From Solen grandis (lineage: Eukaryota > Mollusca > Bivalvia > Adapedonta > Solenidae), in the NCBI GenBank assembly GCA_021229015.1, contig CM037785.1:39490766-39554765 (forward strand): 64,000 bases of DNA, read 5' to 3'. The notes beneath the pieces were generated by a model that was given only the letters and a program-made list of their open reading frames with translations, did no database searches and was not told the DNA's origin. Both the position numbers and the translations under genes were made by a program. Positions 1 to 8,652 of this stretch are shown in pieces. Numbering within the stretch: position 1 is the stretch's first letter; every line of letters starts with the position of its first letter.

Positions 1-87
1 TGAACCCACGTGTAATTTTAAATAGACAGAAAAAATGAATTCTCAGTCACGACGAAAGTTTAAAACCGGTTATGTGGTGTATATCTT

Positions 88-334
88 TTAACCCTTTCCC
101 TCATAGAGGACTCCATGAAAAGACCTATGCGAACAGCATAAACCCAGATCAGCCTGTGAGTAACTCGCAGGCTGTCGGGTTTTTATGCTGTTCGCTGCTC
201 CTCAGTGGGTCTGGAAATGAGGATTTTGTAATTAAATTTGGAAAGGGTTTTAACTGTGGTTTTCTGCAGATCAGGCTTTATGTGATACCTTTTGGGAGTG
301 CGTCAAAATGAGTCTATATGAGGGAAAGGGTTAA
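88..334. mobile_element. TTAA-bounded MITE, copy 1 (piggyBac-like)
   Basis: Seen: the unit starts TTAACCCTTTCCCTCATA (88-105) and ends with its exact reverse complement (317-334), an 18-bp perfect inverted terminus that includes TTAA at both ends. Two more copies lie at 31769-31995 and 48640-48859. Inside, the arm at 129-145 (GCGAACAGCATAAACCC) pairs with 177-195, and a smaller CAGCCTG/CAGGCTG stem nests within it, so half the element can fold back on itself. Known: a TTAA target duplication with CCC...GGG termini is the hallmark of piggyBac transposons. Inferred: a non-autonomous piggyBac-type miniature element moved by a transposase encoded elsewhere. It has no coding capacity, and the short frames across it are not genes. 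Confidence 0.8.
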
Positions 335-578
335 AGGTCTCTCGAAACTTGCACTAAAAACCTTATCTCAAAGCGCCGAGAGGAGTGGGTTTTAATGTTC
401 TTATGACGCTTCTATTTTGTGTCTTAAAGTAAATTCAAGAAAGGAGGATATAATTTTCAAGCAATGTCATTTTTTATTATCAGAGCGGTGGGTTTTTTAA
501 TGAACTCGAGTTATGATTACCCGATACATGCAAAAATTTACGGTTGTGTTATTATATACATTTATATTATAGAGAAAA

Positions 579-646
579 GAGAGAGAGAGAGAGAGAGAAT
601 ATGTATTGCCCCTCTCTTTTCTCCCCCTCCCCCCCCCCCCCCCCCC

Positions 647-728
<82 letters not shown>

Positions 729-729
729 A

Positions 730-755
<26 letters not shown>
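579..755. repeat. (GA)n followed by a ~134-base poly-C tract
   Basis: A short GA microsatellite (579-599) is followed by a C homopolymer from 622 to 755 broken only by a T at 647 and an A at 729. The proline-rich and glycine-rich frames read through it on the two strands are homopolymer artefacts. The flanking CTCTTTTCTCTC and the downstream TCAAAAGGAAGC resemble the pyrimidine-rich segment of the SINE family at 1515-1710 and 49693-50045, so the tract may be an expansion inside a copy of that family. The length of such a run in an assembly is unreliable. Confidence 0.85.
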
Positions 756-763
<8 letters not shown>

Positions 764-813
764 CTCTACTCTCTCTCCCCTCTCTGGTTCATGAATTTTT
801 TATCTTACATAAG

Positions 814-1075
814 TTTAGGGTATTTCAATCAAAAGGAAGCAGATATGAAACAAAAACGTATAAGAGTGTGTCATATCTAGGAGTTCAATCATAATTCTAA
901 AATTATAGGATTAAAATGTGATTTTACGGTTGGTCATTGCCTCTTCCTCAATGTGCCAAATAGCATGAAGTGCTGAATGATTAACAAGAAAAGATTAAAA
1001 CAAAATATTTTAATGGACGGCCTATAATAAACATACTGCCCCCCTCTTTTTCTCTTTTCTACTGTTTTGACCTTA
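814..1075 (-). repeat. Two fragments of the CT-tract SINE family
   Basis: The segment near 828-850 (ATCAAAAGGAAGCAGAT) matches 1529-1545 and 49754-49770. The segment 1012-1060 (ATGGACGGCCTATAATAA, then a CTCTTTTTCTC tract) matches 49699-49745. Together they look like broken pieces of the same family in the same orientation as the fuller copies. Remaining bases to 1440 show no gene. Confidence 0.5.
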
Positions 1076-1470
1076 TAGTCTTTCCCGTCTATGCACAGAA
1101 CCTTCATATTAAAAAAATGACCTCTCTTATTATTTGGCTTATTTTATATAGAGAGGCAGTTATTATTTTATCAATTTTTCTGCACGAGTCCCGGGTCTCA
1201 CTTTGCTTAAAAAATATGACTCCCGATTCAGAAGCATTGTCCATATATTTTATGCATCTTGAGGATGCACTGAAATTTAAACTTTGAATCCTGACAGCGA
1301 AAACATTACATCTAAGATGATGAATGCATGGGTAAAAAAAATCACTAGAGTGGTCGATTTTTTTAAAAATTAAGAATTATATTTTAAAAAATTGACCTCT
1401 CCATATATTATTTATACATAAAGAGGTCGATTTTTTAAAGTTTTTATTTATTTTATTTTATTTATTTATT

Positions 1471-1472
<2 letters not shown>

Positions 1473-1514
<42 letters not shown>
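1473..1514. repeat. poly-T run (42 bases)
   Basis: An uninterrupted run of 42 T follows an ATTT-rich lead-in from 1441. It abuts the 3' side of the SINE-family copy at 1515-1710, at the position where other copies carry CT- or C-rich tracts. Confidence 0.9.
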
Positions 1515-1515
<1 letters not shown>

Positions 1516-1710
1516 GTTTATGTTTATCAAAAGGAAGCAAATACAAATTAACAAAAGCAAAATATTGGATGTATAAAACTAGTACTTAAAACAGACTATA
1601 AAATATAACAATAAGAAAAAAAAGTCCCGGCTGGTATCGAACTCATGACATCATGAGGGGAAAAAAGTACTGATTGACGCTCTTACAGATTGAGCTAATT
1701 CGCAAAATGT
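1515..1710 (-). mobile_element. tRNA-headed SINE, CT-tract family
   Basis: On the minus strand, 1703-1624 reads as a tRNA-like head: TTAGCTCAATCTGTAAGAGC fits the pol III A box and AGTTCGATACC the B box. A body follows down to about 1515, shared with 49754-50045. No target-site duplication was found. It is a diverged copy; the SINE identity rests on the two promoter boxes and on repetition within the window. Confidence 0.65.
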
Positions 1711-2399
1711 GAAACGAGGGTGAAAATAAGGCTATTTTATTAGGTAATCAAAACAGCTCACTTCACATACAATTTTACTGTATTAACTACACCAAACGTT
1801 CTTTATATTACGGTTACTATTAACAAGATAAACATTACGCATTACTTCTTCCAACCATCCCCGTAATAATTAAATACTGTGTTAAATTACAAGCTCAATA
1901 GAGAAGACATGAAATGTGCAAAGTCCAGACCGACGAGCCCAAGCGATAAGTAGGTCATGGCCTTATATTTAAAAAACATCATTAAAATAAAACATCTACT
2001 GACTAATAAACCTATTTAAATATGATCAATTACACTAGAAACTATATAAAACAAACACAAATCACGTATTTGCAACCCTAAACAATCACATAGAAAAATA
2101 TCGGTCCCCTGAAAACTATTACTATCACAACTTTACATTCGACTGCAAAGCCAATTTTGCACATGCGCTAACGGAAGTGGGAAACCCATTTTAATTGGAC
2201 ATAATAATATATTCAGTACTTAACAACAGGGAATTGTTTTATACGTACTGAATACCGTCCAGAAATACTATCTCAGCGACAATGGACTCCGGCACAACAT
2301 CAACCAATATACAGAAGATTGCAAAAAAATTGAAAATCGTTAGATTGGACCAATATGTTTTTTAGCACCCCGGTCCCCCACCAGATGGCAGTAGGGTAT

Positions 2400-2425
2400 T
2401 TTGAAACACACACACACACGCGCGC
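2400..2425. repeat. (CA)n/(CG)n microsatellite
   Basis: A short CA run (about seven units) continues into CGCGCG. The surrounding 1710-2890 is otherwise unremarkable AT-rich DNA in which I see no gene. Confidence 0.7.
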
Positions 2426-2902
2426 ATTGACGACTGGATAATAAGTCTAAGTTGGCCATAACCAACTGGTAAATTAACCAAAAACTCTTTTCCTTCCAAA
2501 ATGTATCGAAAACTCTCTATCTCCTTTATGATAAATGCTATTATATGAATGGGAATATTAGTTCCGCATTGGTAAGGAATTCATACCGAGTCGCACTGTA
2601 ACGATACGATTCGTTGTCGTTTAATGATTCGGTTTTCATTTATACTATACTGCGAAATATATTGTAATGCCTGACTTACCGTGGGTTCCAACTACTTCAT
2701 TTTGGTCTTATTTGCATATGTTTATTCTGTATTTTGCAGCAAACATGGTTACCTACAAAAAGTCTGACAGTTGTACCGCTTGTTATATCATAGCTATGCG
2801 GGTACCAGGGAATTCTTCCACACACGCGTACATATTTCATTTATATGAGACAATTTACCTCGCTAGAGCCGGTTATAGTAGTGATTTATTATTCATTTTC
2901 AC

Positions 2903-3010
2903 CCTGTCTACGGCGTGATTACTGAAGTGTGGCAGCACTATTTCTGTTTCAAGTAGACATATTCTCCGAAGACAGAATACTGTCGATGGATTGTTAACCC
3001 CAACAAAAAA
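2903..3010 (+). mobile_element. SINE type 1, 3' fragment
   Basis: CTACGGCGTGATTACTGAAG, then GTGTGGCAGCACTATTTCTG, and a tail ending in TTGTTAACCCCAACAAAAAA match the 3' half of the full elements at 30460-30743 and 54652-54972. The tRNA-like head is missing, as expected of a truncated or decayed copy. The 83-codon frame running into it is not a gene. Confidence 0.75.
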
Positions 3011-3783
3011 TATCTCCATACGGGGGAAATCCTGCGATAAAGGGACAAAAATGGGGAATACAGAATTGTGGTCCCCCCCTACGTGTAGGCGCTAATAAAC
3101 ATCGTGAGCAGTTAGATGATGTTCTGACTAATGCATTTTTAAGAACTAGCAGTAATCTAACTCGTGATTATTGGGGGGAAACCAACCCGCTACACCCGTG
3201 GCTCCGCGTATTTAAGTCGTTGGTTATGAATAATGGGAAAAACATAGAACACTTTTCTTTGTATCCCTAACTTCAAAACGGTGTCATAAAACCCCGCGTA
3301 ATATTAATTATATGATTTTCCGAGAAACATTTTATTTAATTTCACAATTTGGCCAATTTTAAAAAAATGAAATTCCGTCTGGGATATATCACGTTGCATC
3401 GTATCCAAGCAACTTTCAAGGTTATAACACAGACGTTCAAGTTCATTTTATTCGTGATAGATTTTGTTGTTGGTTTAGTAGTTGTGTAATTCCTGTGTCA
3501 GTGCAGCTCTTTGAAATACCACGGATCCAGATATTTTATACAATCTTGGTAGACACTTACAGCCTTAAAACTTCTGCGCATTAGACTTCATTTCGTGGGC
3601 AAAAAACGAAACCGGATGTTACGTTATTGTTGAATATAGGATCTGTCAGGGTCGACAATCCATTTCGAAATCTATGTGTTTCTATTTTTTTGCGTTCTAC
3701 TTTTTCAGTTAACCTTAAAAGGGTTTCAGTGTCTTAATGTTCGGGACAAAAAAGTTCGCATGGGAGAAAACTTCAACTTTTAA
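3011..3783. other. No gene seen
   Basis: AT-rich DNA without exon-like frames, splice-flanked ORFs or recognised repeats. Confidence 0.5.
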
Positions 3784-3883
3784 NNNNNNNNNNNNNNNNN
3801 NNNNNNNNNNNNNNNNNNNNNNNNNNNNNNNNNNNNNNNNNNNNNNNNNNNNNNNNNNNNNNNNNNNNNNNNNNNNNNNNNNN
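3784..3883. other. Assembly gap (100 N)
   Basis: Exactly 100 N, the usual placeholder for a gap of unknown size. The open frames spanning it are meaningless. Confidence 0.99.
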
Positions 3884-4109
3884 TCTATACATAAATATAG
3901 TAAAAGCTGTAGCAACTGAGTAGTTCTTGTTAGTTATAAGTTTAAAGCATACTGCAAAATATACGTAATTAAGTATAAAGTAGATGAAGGATAGGGGGAC
4001 CGAGAATATCAAAACAACAATTAATAAAGGTGGGATTACACCTAATAATAGAGGTAAAACCGTATGACGGGAGACAAACAACAACATAACTTAATATACC
4101 TCATCAGAT

Positions 4110-4260
4110 TATGAGTCTCCAGGAGAACAGCCCCATATGAGCCCTTTAAAAAAAGAGGGAGACCCCATTAAAACCAATAAGGTCGTAGCCCCATATGAGC
4201 CCTACAATAGGGACACCCACCTATGAGCCTCAACATGAGGACGTAAATTGCCCTATCCCA
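4110..4260. repeat. CCCATATGAGCCCT short-period repeats
   Basis: CCCCATATGAGCCCT occurs at about 4131 and 4190, and a degenerate ACCTATGAGCCTC at about 4220, suggesting a decayed tandem array of roughly 30-60 bp units. The rest of 3884-4658 holds nothing I can name. Confidence 0.4.
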
Positions 4261-4658
4261 AACACCACAAGAACATAAATATATGCAAATATGAGCTCTA
4301 GCTGATCCCACAGATCACCTGGAGACAAAATAGGGCTCTCCTATCATACCTCAAAAAGTAAAACAATAATTATTATTTTATTAATTTTTCAATCCTTTTC
4401 CAGAATAACTAATACTCTCGGTCTCTCAAAACCTCTAGGATAGGCTTCCGGTCCGGTTTACCAAAAGTTTTTTCTCTATCGGCAAAAATACATTCGGCTA
4501 ATCAGCATCATACTTCAAATTCAAATTCATTTTCATATTTAATTCAGCAATCTTTTAATAAAAAATAATAACTCTTTTTCTTTGGCGCAAAATTTATACA
4601 AGGTTGAAAATATCCTTGCTAGCCGAAATTGGCTATCTAAATTCGCAAAATCCCTCCA

Positions 4659-5186
4659 GTTAATTTTCAAATCAGGACAAAATCCCCCCCCCCCCCCCAA
4701 CTATGTATTTCAAGAAGCAGATGAATTATACCAAAATGTGCTTATAATATAAATTGTGATGTTTTTTAAATGTATTTTAATAAAAAGAACATTAAAAATC
4801 AATATTTTTTTTTTTTTAATTTAATAAAATGAAACTTATAAAATTTATTTACCGAAACATTAATGAGAATGAATTTTGAAGCAATATTGTGATCTTGAAA
4901 TGTCACCCTAATTAAAAATCATCAACAAACTGTTAAGAATGAAATCATGTGCTGATTATTTCATCATCTAACTGCAAAACTGTGAAAATGTGACCTTTTG
5001 TTGTGTATATACTGTCTAATTACAATTGATGTTTTGTTTGCATAGTTTTCATTCCTTTATATGAATTTAAATTGAATGTTACTTTTACAGCATTTTCCCC
5101 CTTTTTATTTAACTTCTTGAAATACATAGTACCTTATAAAACTCACTTACATCCACATATGATTTTGTCCTGGTGTGAAAATTAAC
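4659..5186. mobile_element. 528-bp inverted-repeat (MITE-like) element
   Basis: The outer arms 4659-4683 and 5162-5186 are inverted copies (22 of 25 positions by eye). The inner arms ACTATGTATTTCAAGAAG (4700-4717) and 5113-5130 are perfect inverted copies over 18 bp. A C15 run separates the left arms. The ~395-bp core is AT-rich and non-coding. No convincing target-site duplication is visible, so the exact ends are uncertain. A non-autonomous DNA transposon is the simplest reading; a chance palindrome of this size is unlikely. Confidence 0.5.
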
Positions 5187-5187
5187 T

Positions 5188-5273
5188 TGGGGGGGGGGGG
5201 GGGTATTTTGTAAAAGGGGTTTTTCCACCATTAAAAATAGCGGGGGGGGGGGGGGGGAATTTGCCGGGGGGGG
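5188..5273. repeat. Clustered poly-G runs
   Basis: Three G homopolymers of about 9-16 bases (near 5188, 5243 and 5264), separated by short AT-rich spacers, lie between the inverted-repeat element and the foldback element. The minus-strand proline-rich frame through them is an artefact. Confidence 0.8.
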
Positions 5274-5373
5274 GTTTTCCGGATACCCTCCAACACACAT
5301 ACCGACCATTTTCACGGACCACATGAGCAACAAGCAAACCCTTCCACATCCAAACCTAATGGTAATTAACACC

Positions 5374-5761
5374 TGTAACGCCGTTAAACGTCGCAACGCC
5401 GTTAAACGTCGCAATTGCCGCTAAACGTCGCAGCACTAACGCTAAACGTCGCAACCACCGCTAAACGTCGCAACTGCCCTGCCGCCAAACGTCGCAACGT
5501 TAACGCTAAACGTCGCAAAAAAAAACAATCGACTGCCCCTAAACGTCGCACAACCTTAACGCTAAACGTCGCACTTAGTAGGGAGGTTCAGTATCGAACC
5601 TAAACATCACACATAAGTTCAGAGTAACTACTCATGGTTCTATAGCAACCACCCACATATCCCTAGCAACCATCATTAAGTCCTTAGCAATCAATCTCGT
5701 GCCCTTAGCAACTGCATAAAAGTCCATAGCAACCACTCCTGGGTCCATAGCAACAACTATC
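5374..5761 (+). repeat. Foldback left arm with TAAACGTCGCA array
   Basis: Nine TAAACGTCGCA-type units lie between 5384 and 5575, followed by a unique bridge with AGGGAGGTTCAGTATCGAAC. After that come about five units of roughly 30 bp carrying TAGCAACCA. It differs from the right arm by a few substitutions and a small A-run length change near 5518. The frames here are by-products. Confidence 0.8.
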
Positions 5762-5769
5762 ACGAAATT

Positions 5770-6780
5770 GGCCGAAACAGCTTCTTCAACAAAAAAGATT
5801 GTAGAAGGAAAAAACAATATTTTTTCAAAAAAACCTTGTTTTACATTGTAAAGCACGAGATTGATTGCTTAGAGCACAATGACTGTGAATAGGATATATT
5901 TTTTTTGAAAAGATATAAGAAATGGTAAAATAGTTATGTATATGTGTATGATCGAATAAGTTGCCTAAATATTCCATCAAAATCCCTTTAGTCATTTGAA
6001 TAGTACAATATCAACTATAAAAAACAACAATTTGACACGAAATACTCATATATATATTTATTTATGAAATTTAAATGTCAGGTACAAAAAATAAGAAATG
6101 AGTTATTTTAAATATGCATGTTTAGTAGACAAAGATAAAATGCTATAATTATTTAATATAGTGTTCGTGTGCATGTTTTTATTCAATTCATATACCAAAA
6201 CAGACCAAGTCTATACATGTTTATTCATGTACTTTTGATAGAAAACAGTGGCGTAATTCAAGAATTATAGGTTATCCAAACAAACCAAACCGGGAGAATG
6301 CTTGGTCGGATCAGGGAGTATTTCGGGCTTTATTTCCTGTGTATTTGAATAATACACGTCCTAGGGTCATTTTTATATTAAATTACGTTTTTTTTTTGGT
6401 TTAATATGCAAACATGTTATCTTGTTAAATAATATTATAAAAATAAATGTATATATATATTGTCAATGATGTCAGATAAAATTGTTCCTTTAGAAAAATC
6501 AACTTTAGTAACAAATAATTTGTTAGATGTACATAATTTTGTTTACTTTATCTAAGTATTTTATATGAATATTTTCTATGTTAACTTACAATCCTTTATG
6601 AAGAATAAATATAAAGAAAATACTATACATATAATTGTTTTCAAAAATCCACTGGAATTAACATTGTTTACTTATGGAATTATTTTTTTTTTCTCTCATT
6701 GTTTGTTTCGGTTTTCGACATAATTAAGAATCACCTTATTTGTCGTTATTACCTTCGATGCTATTGTTTTTAAATGTTTA
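5770..6780. other. Foldback interior, left part: no gene seen
   Basis: AT-rich spacer with homopolymer A/T stretches. No frame longer than the background and no recognised repeat. Confidence 0.5.
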
Positions 6781-6782
6781 TA

Positions 6783-6918
6783 TGTCACGGTCTGAACTTA
6801 CAGATCATGGTGAATAATCAATGTGCATATCGACCTGTGGCCCGATAGCCCAGTCGGTAGAGTGCAGGAACAGTATTCGAGTCCCGGTCGAGCCATGATT
6901 TTTTCACTACTTGTTACA
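6783..6918 (+). repeat. TRIM 5' LTR
   Basis: Shares its start, tRNA-like segment (6839-6894) and 3' end with the 3' LTR. It lacks about 16 bp corresponding to the 3' side of the anticodon stem and the variable/T-arm start, so its tRNA fold is broken. The difference between LTRs implies an old insertion. Confidence 0.75.
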
Positions 6919-6920
6919 TT

Positions 6921-6938
6921 TGGCGCCCAACGTGGGAC
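6921..6938 (+). promoter_or_regulatory. TRIM primer-binding site
   Basis: TGGCGCCCAACGTGGGAC begins two bases after the 5' LTR, where minus-strand DNA synthesis would be primed by the 3' end of a tRNA. TGG is the complement of the tRNA CCA tail. A lysine tRNA is the likely primer, judged from memory of similar sites. Confidence 0.75.
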
Positions 6939-7038
6939 CGTGGCTGGTACGATGCTTAACAGCTCTACCATTAACTATTTAATACTTCATTTACTCTCCA
7001 TATTTCCAAGTTGGAAATTCGAGGACGAATTTCGTCCT

Positions 7039-7054
7039 GGAGGGGAAGGGGAAG
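7039..7054 (+). promoter_or_regulatory. TRIM polypurine tract
   Basis: GGAGGGGAAGGGGAAG directly precedes the 3' LTR, the position of the plus-strand primer in LTR retrotransposons. The bases before it (GAGGACGAATTTCGTCCT) resemble the 3' end of Ty3/gypsy internal regions, probably a relic of the parent element. Confidence 0.75.
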
Positions 7055-7056
7055 TA

Positions 7057-7208
7057 TGTCACGGTCTGTACTTGCAGGTCATGGTGAATCATCTATATGC
7101 ATATCTACATATGGCCCGATAGCCCAGTTGATTTAGTGCAGGAACGCTATTCCTGAGACCTTGGGTTCGAGTCCCGGTCGAGCCATGATTTTTTCACCAC
7201 CTGTTACA
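7057..7208 (+). repeat. TRIM 3' LTR with tRNA-like domain
   Basis: Positions 7113-7185 can be drawn as a tRNA. The acceptor arm GGCCCGA pairs with TCGAGCC (6 of 7). The anticodon stem CAGGA/TCCTG is perfect with a 7-base loop ACGCTAT. The T stem closes around GGTTCGAGTCC, a standard B box. The D arm TAGCCCAGTTGATTTAGTGC is an imperfect A box. Position 33 of the anticodon loop is C rather than U, so this is a tRNA-like promoter or structure rather than a working tRNA. Confidence 0.7.
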
Positions 7209-7239
7209 TAAACTCGGTTTTGAAAAAAAATATAACAGA

Positions 7240-7430
7240 ACAACGTGGTTTGGGTCAGTTGCTTTTGCTTGGTGATCGGTATGTAAGGGGAGTTGCGGGG
7301 CTGGTTGCCTGTTGTAAGGATAATGTGACTTTAAAAGGTACTCCGTCACATCTCTATGGCGTGGTACTACATGTTTAAATGCACTATATATTATATCTCA
7401 AGTAGATTGTTAAAGCCAAGTGTCAATAAG
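7240..7430 (+). mobile_element. Decayed SINE type 1 fragment
   Basis: TGCTTGGTGATCGGTATGTA, GGGCTGGTTGCC, AAGGATAATGTGACT and a late TCTCAAGTAGA keep the order of landmarks in the full elements at 30460-30743 and 54652-54972. Many changes; no tRNA head recognisable. Confidence 0.55.
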
Positions 7431-7587
7431 GGTACTCTATAAAATGCCGTTCAAAATTTTGTCATATCGATGAGATCGAAATTGCATAAAAAAAAATTCG
7501 ATATACTTGCACATCCACTCGTTATGGATATGGCTGTTAGAATTCATCGTCGCTGCAACAGTACTTCATTATTGAGTGTGTGTGTGT

Positions 7588-7819
7588 GTTTGGATTTACC
7601 GTCGCTGCGACAGTATTTCAATCATATACGTCCAACTTATTACGGAGGAAACCCTGTATGCACAGAGGCACCCGGGTAAACTACCGACCTTCCCGAAGCC
7701 AGCTGGAAAGCTTCCCCACATGAAAAACCCTGACCCTGCCGGGCATCGAACTGAAAGAGGTGAGGGACTGAGTGAGTGTGAAAGTCAAAGATTTTACCCT
7801 CTCGACCACGGAGGCCCCC
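7588..7819 (-). mobile_element. SINE type 2
   Basis: Read on the minus strand it starts GGGGGCCTCCGTGGTCGAGA (A-box region), continues to AGTTCGATGCC (B box), then CCAGCTGGCTTCGGGAAGGT, and ends near TGTCGCAGCGACGGTAAATC. This order of landmarks is the second SINE type in the window (also 8186-8300 and 53250-53420) and one I associate with bivalves. Frames at 7470-7872 fall inside it and are not genes. Confidence 0.75.
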
Positions 7820-8062
7820 TTGGAATTAAATTAAATCGATATATAAACATAAACACCATAAAAATTAAATGATGTTATTAGATATTTAATTCCTAGTTTG
7901 AATGTTTTTTGTTTACAATTAACTTCTGATTGTATCTTGCAAAAAATGTACCTCAAGCGGGTCATTGACCTTCTTGAATTACTTCTTTTTTCAATATATA
8001 AAGATCTTTATATATATTCCTCACTTGAAAAATCCGAACGACCATACTCCCCGCACGGTGGC

Positions 8063-8064
<2 letters not shown>
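7820..8064. other. Spacer with SINE type 2 scrap
   Basis: AT-rich DNA. The end (about 8020-8064, CCTCACTTGAAAAATCCGAA then CACGGTGGCCC) is a minus-orientation scrap of SINE type 2. Confidence 0.45.

Positions 8065-8112
<48 letters not shown>
8065..8112. repeat. (AT)24 microsatellite
   Basis: An uninterrupted AT dinucleotide run lies between pieces of SINE type 2. Confidence 0.95.
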
Positions 8113-8115
<3 letters not shown>

Positions 8116-8123
8116 ATTGTAAT

Positions 8124-8157
8124 TTAGCGACTTCACCCTCTCGGCCACGGAGGCCCC
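8124..8157 (-). mobile_element. SINE type 2, 5' end fragment
   Basis: On the minus strand it is GGGGCCTCCGTGGCCGAGAG followed by GGTGAAGTCGC, the exact head of SINE type 2, truncated after about 34 bp. It lies head-to-head with the plus-strand piece at 8186-8300. Confidence 0.65.
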
Positions 8158-8185
8158 ATATATATATTATAATAAATTATAATAA

Positions 8186-8300
8186 CATATACGTAGACCT
8201 TCACCGCTGTGGGATCGAAACCCGGTAAGTCCGTTTTTCAAGTGAGGAAGCCTTCCAGCTGGCTTGCGGTAGGTCGATGGTTCTACCCGGATGCCTCCTG
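8186..8300 (+). mobile_element. SINE type 2, internal fragment
   Basis: Contains GTGGGATCGAAACCCGG (B box), CAAGTGAGGAAGCC, CCAGCTGGCTTGCGGTAGGT and GGTTCTACCCGGATGCC in family order. Head and tail are missing. Confidence 0.7.
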
Positions 8301-8652
8301 TCTCTAAGAGGAGGATTCAGGAGGGTCCGGACCCCACACCTAGAATTTTCATAGAGAATTATTTTTATTTCGATCACCCCCCTCCGCACTAAAGAATTGG
8401 ACCCCCAGTATTGGAATTTCGAGCTGATCTTGGATACCCCCACCCCAAGGGAAAAATCCTAGATAATACCCTGGGTATCTAGACTATATCCTATACTCAG
8501 TGCGTTAGTATGTTGCAAGGGATTCGTGTGAATGGTGGCCATGGACACTTAGGCGGTTGGTAAGGGCAAGATACTGGTTGTAAGGGACCATGAGTAGGCT
8601 GCGTAAGCTCCAAGAGTGGTTGCTATTAACTTAAAGATGATGTTTAGGGCCC

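Larger units (their letters stand above)
6783..7208 (+). mobile_element. TRIM: miniature LTR retrotransposon with tRNA-like LTRs
   Basis: Seen: direct repeats 6783-6918 (136 bp) and 7057-7208 (152 bp) begin TGTCACGGTCTG and end TTACA, i.e. TG...CA. Two bases after the first lies TGGCGCCCAACGTGGGAC. Immediately before the second lies the purine tract GGAGGGGAAGGGGAAG. The interior is only 138 bp and has no coding capacity. Known: LTR / primer-binding site / polypurine tract / LTR is the retrotransposon layout, and elements this short are called TRIMs. The 18-mer differs at one base from the tRNA-Lys1,2-type binding site used by several retroviruses (recalled from memory). Inferred: a non-autonomous element mobilised by a larger Ty3/gypsy-like relative. 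Each LTR carries a tRNA-like domain. No clear target-site duplication (TATA versus TAAA at the flanks). Confidence 0.8.

Noticed and set aside
464..894. Proline-rich and glycine-rich open frames over 600-790
   Set aside because: They translate a C homopolymer; open in every frame on both strands.
5632..5856. Minus-strand frame rich in VAMD/VVA repeats
   Set aside because: Translation of the inner TAGCAACCA repeats of the foldback arm.
6836..7190. Two tRNA genes in tandem
   Set aside because: The two tRNA-like segments are inside the direct repeats of a TRIM. One is truncated, and the intact one lacks U33 and has an imperfect D stem.
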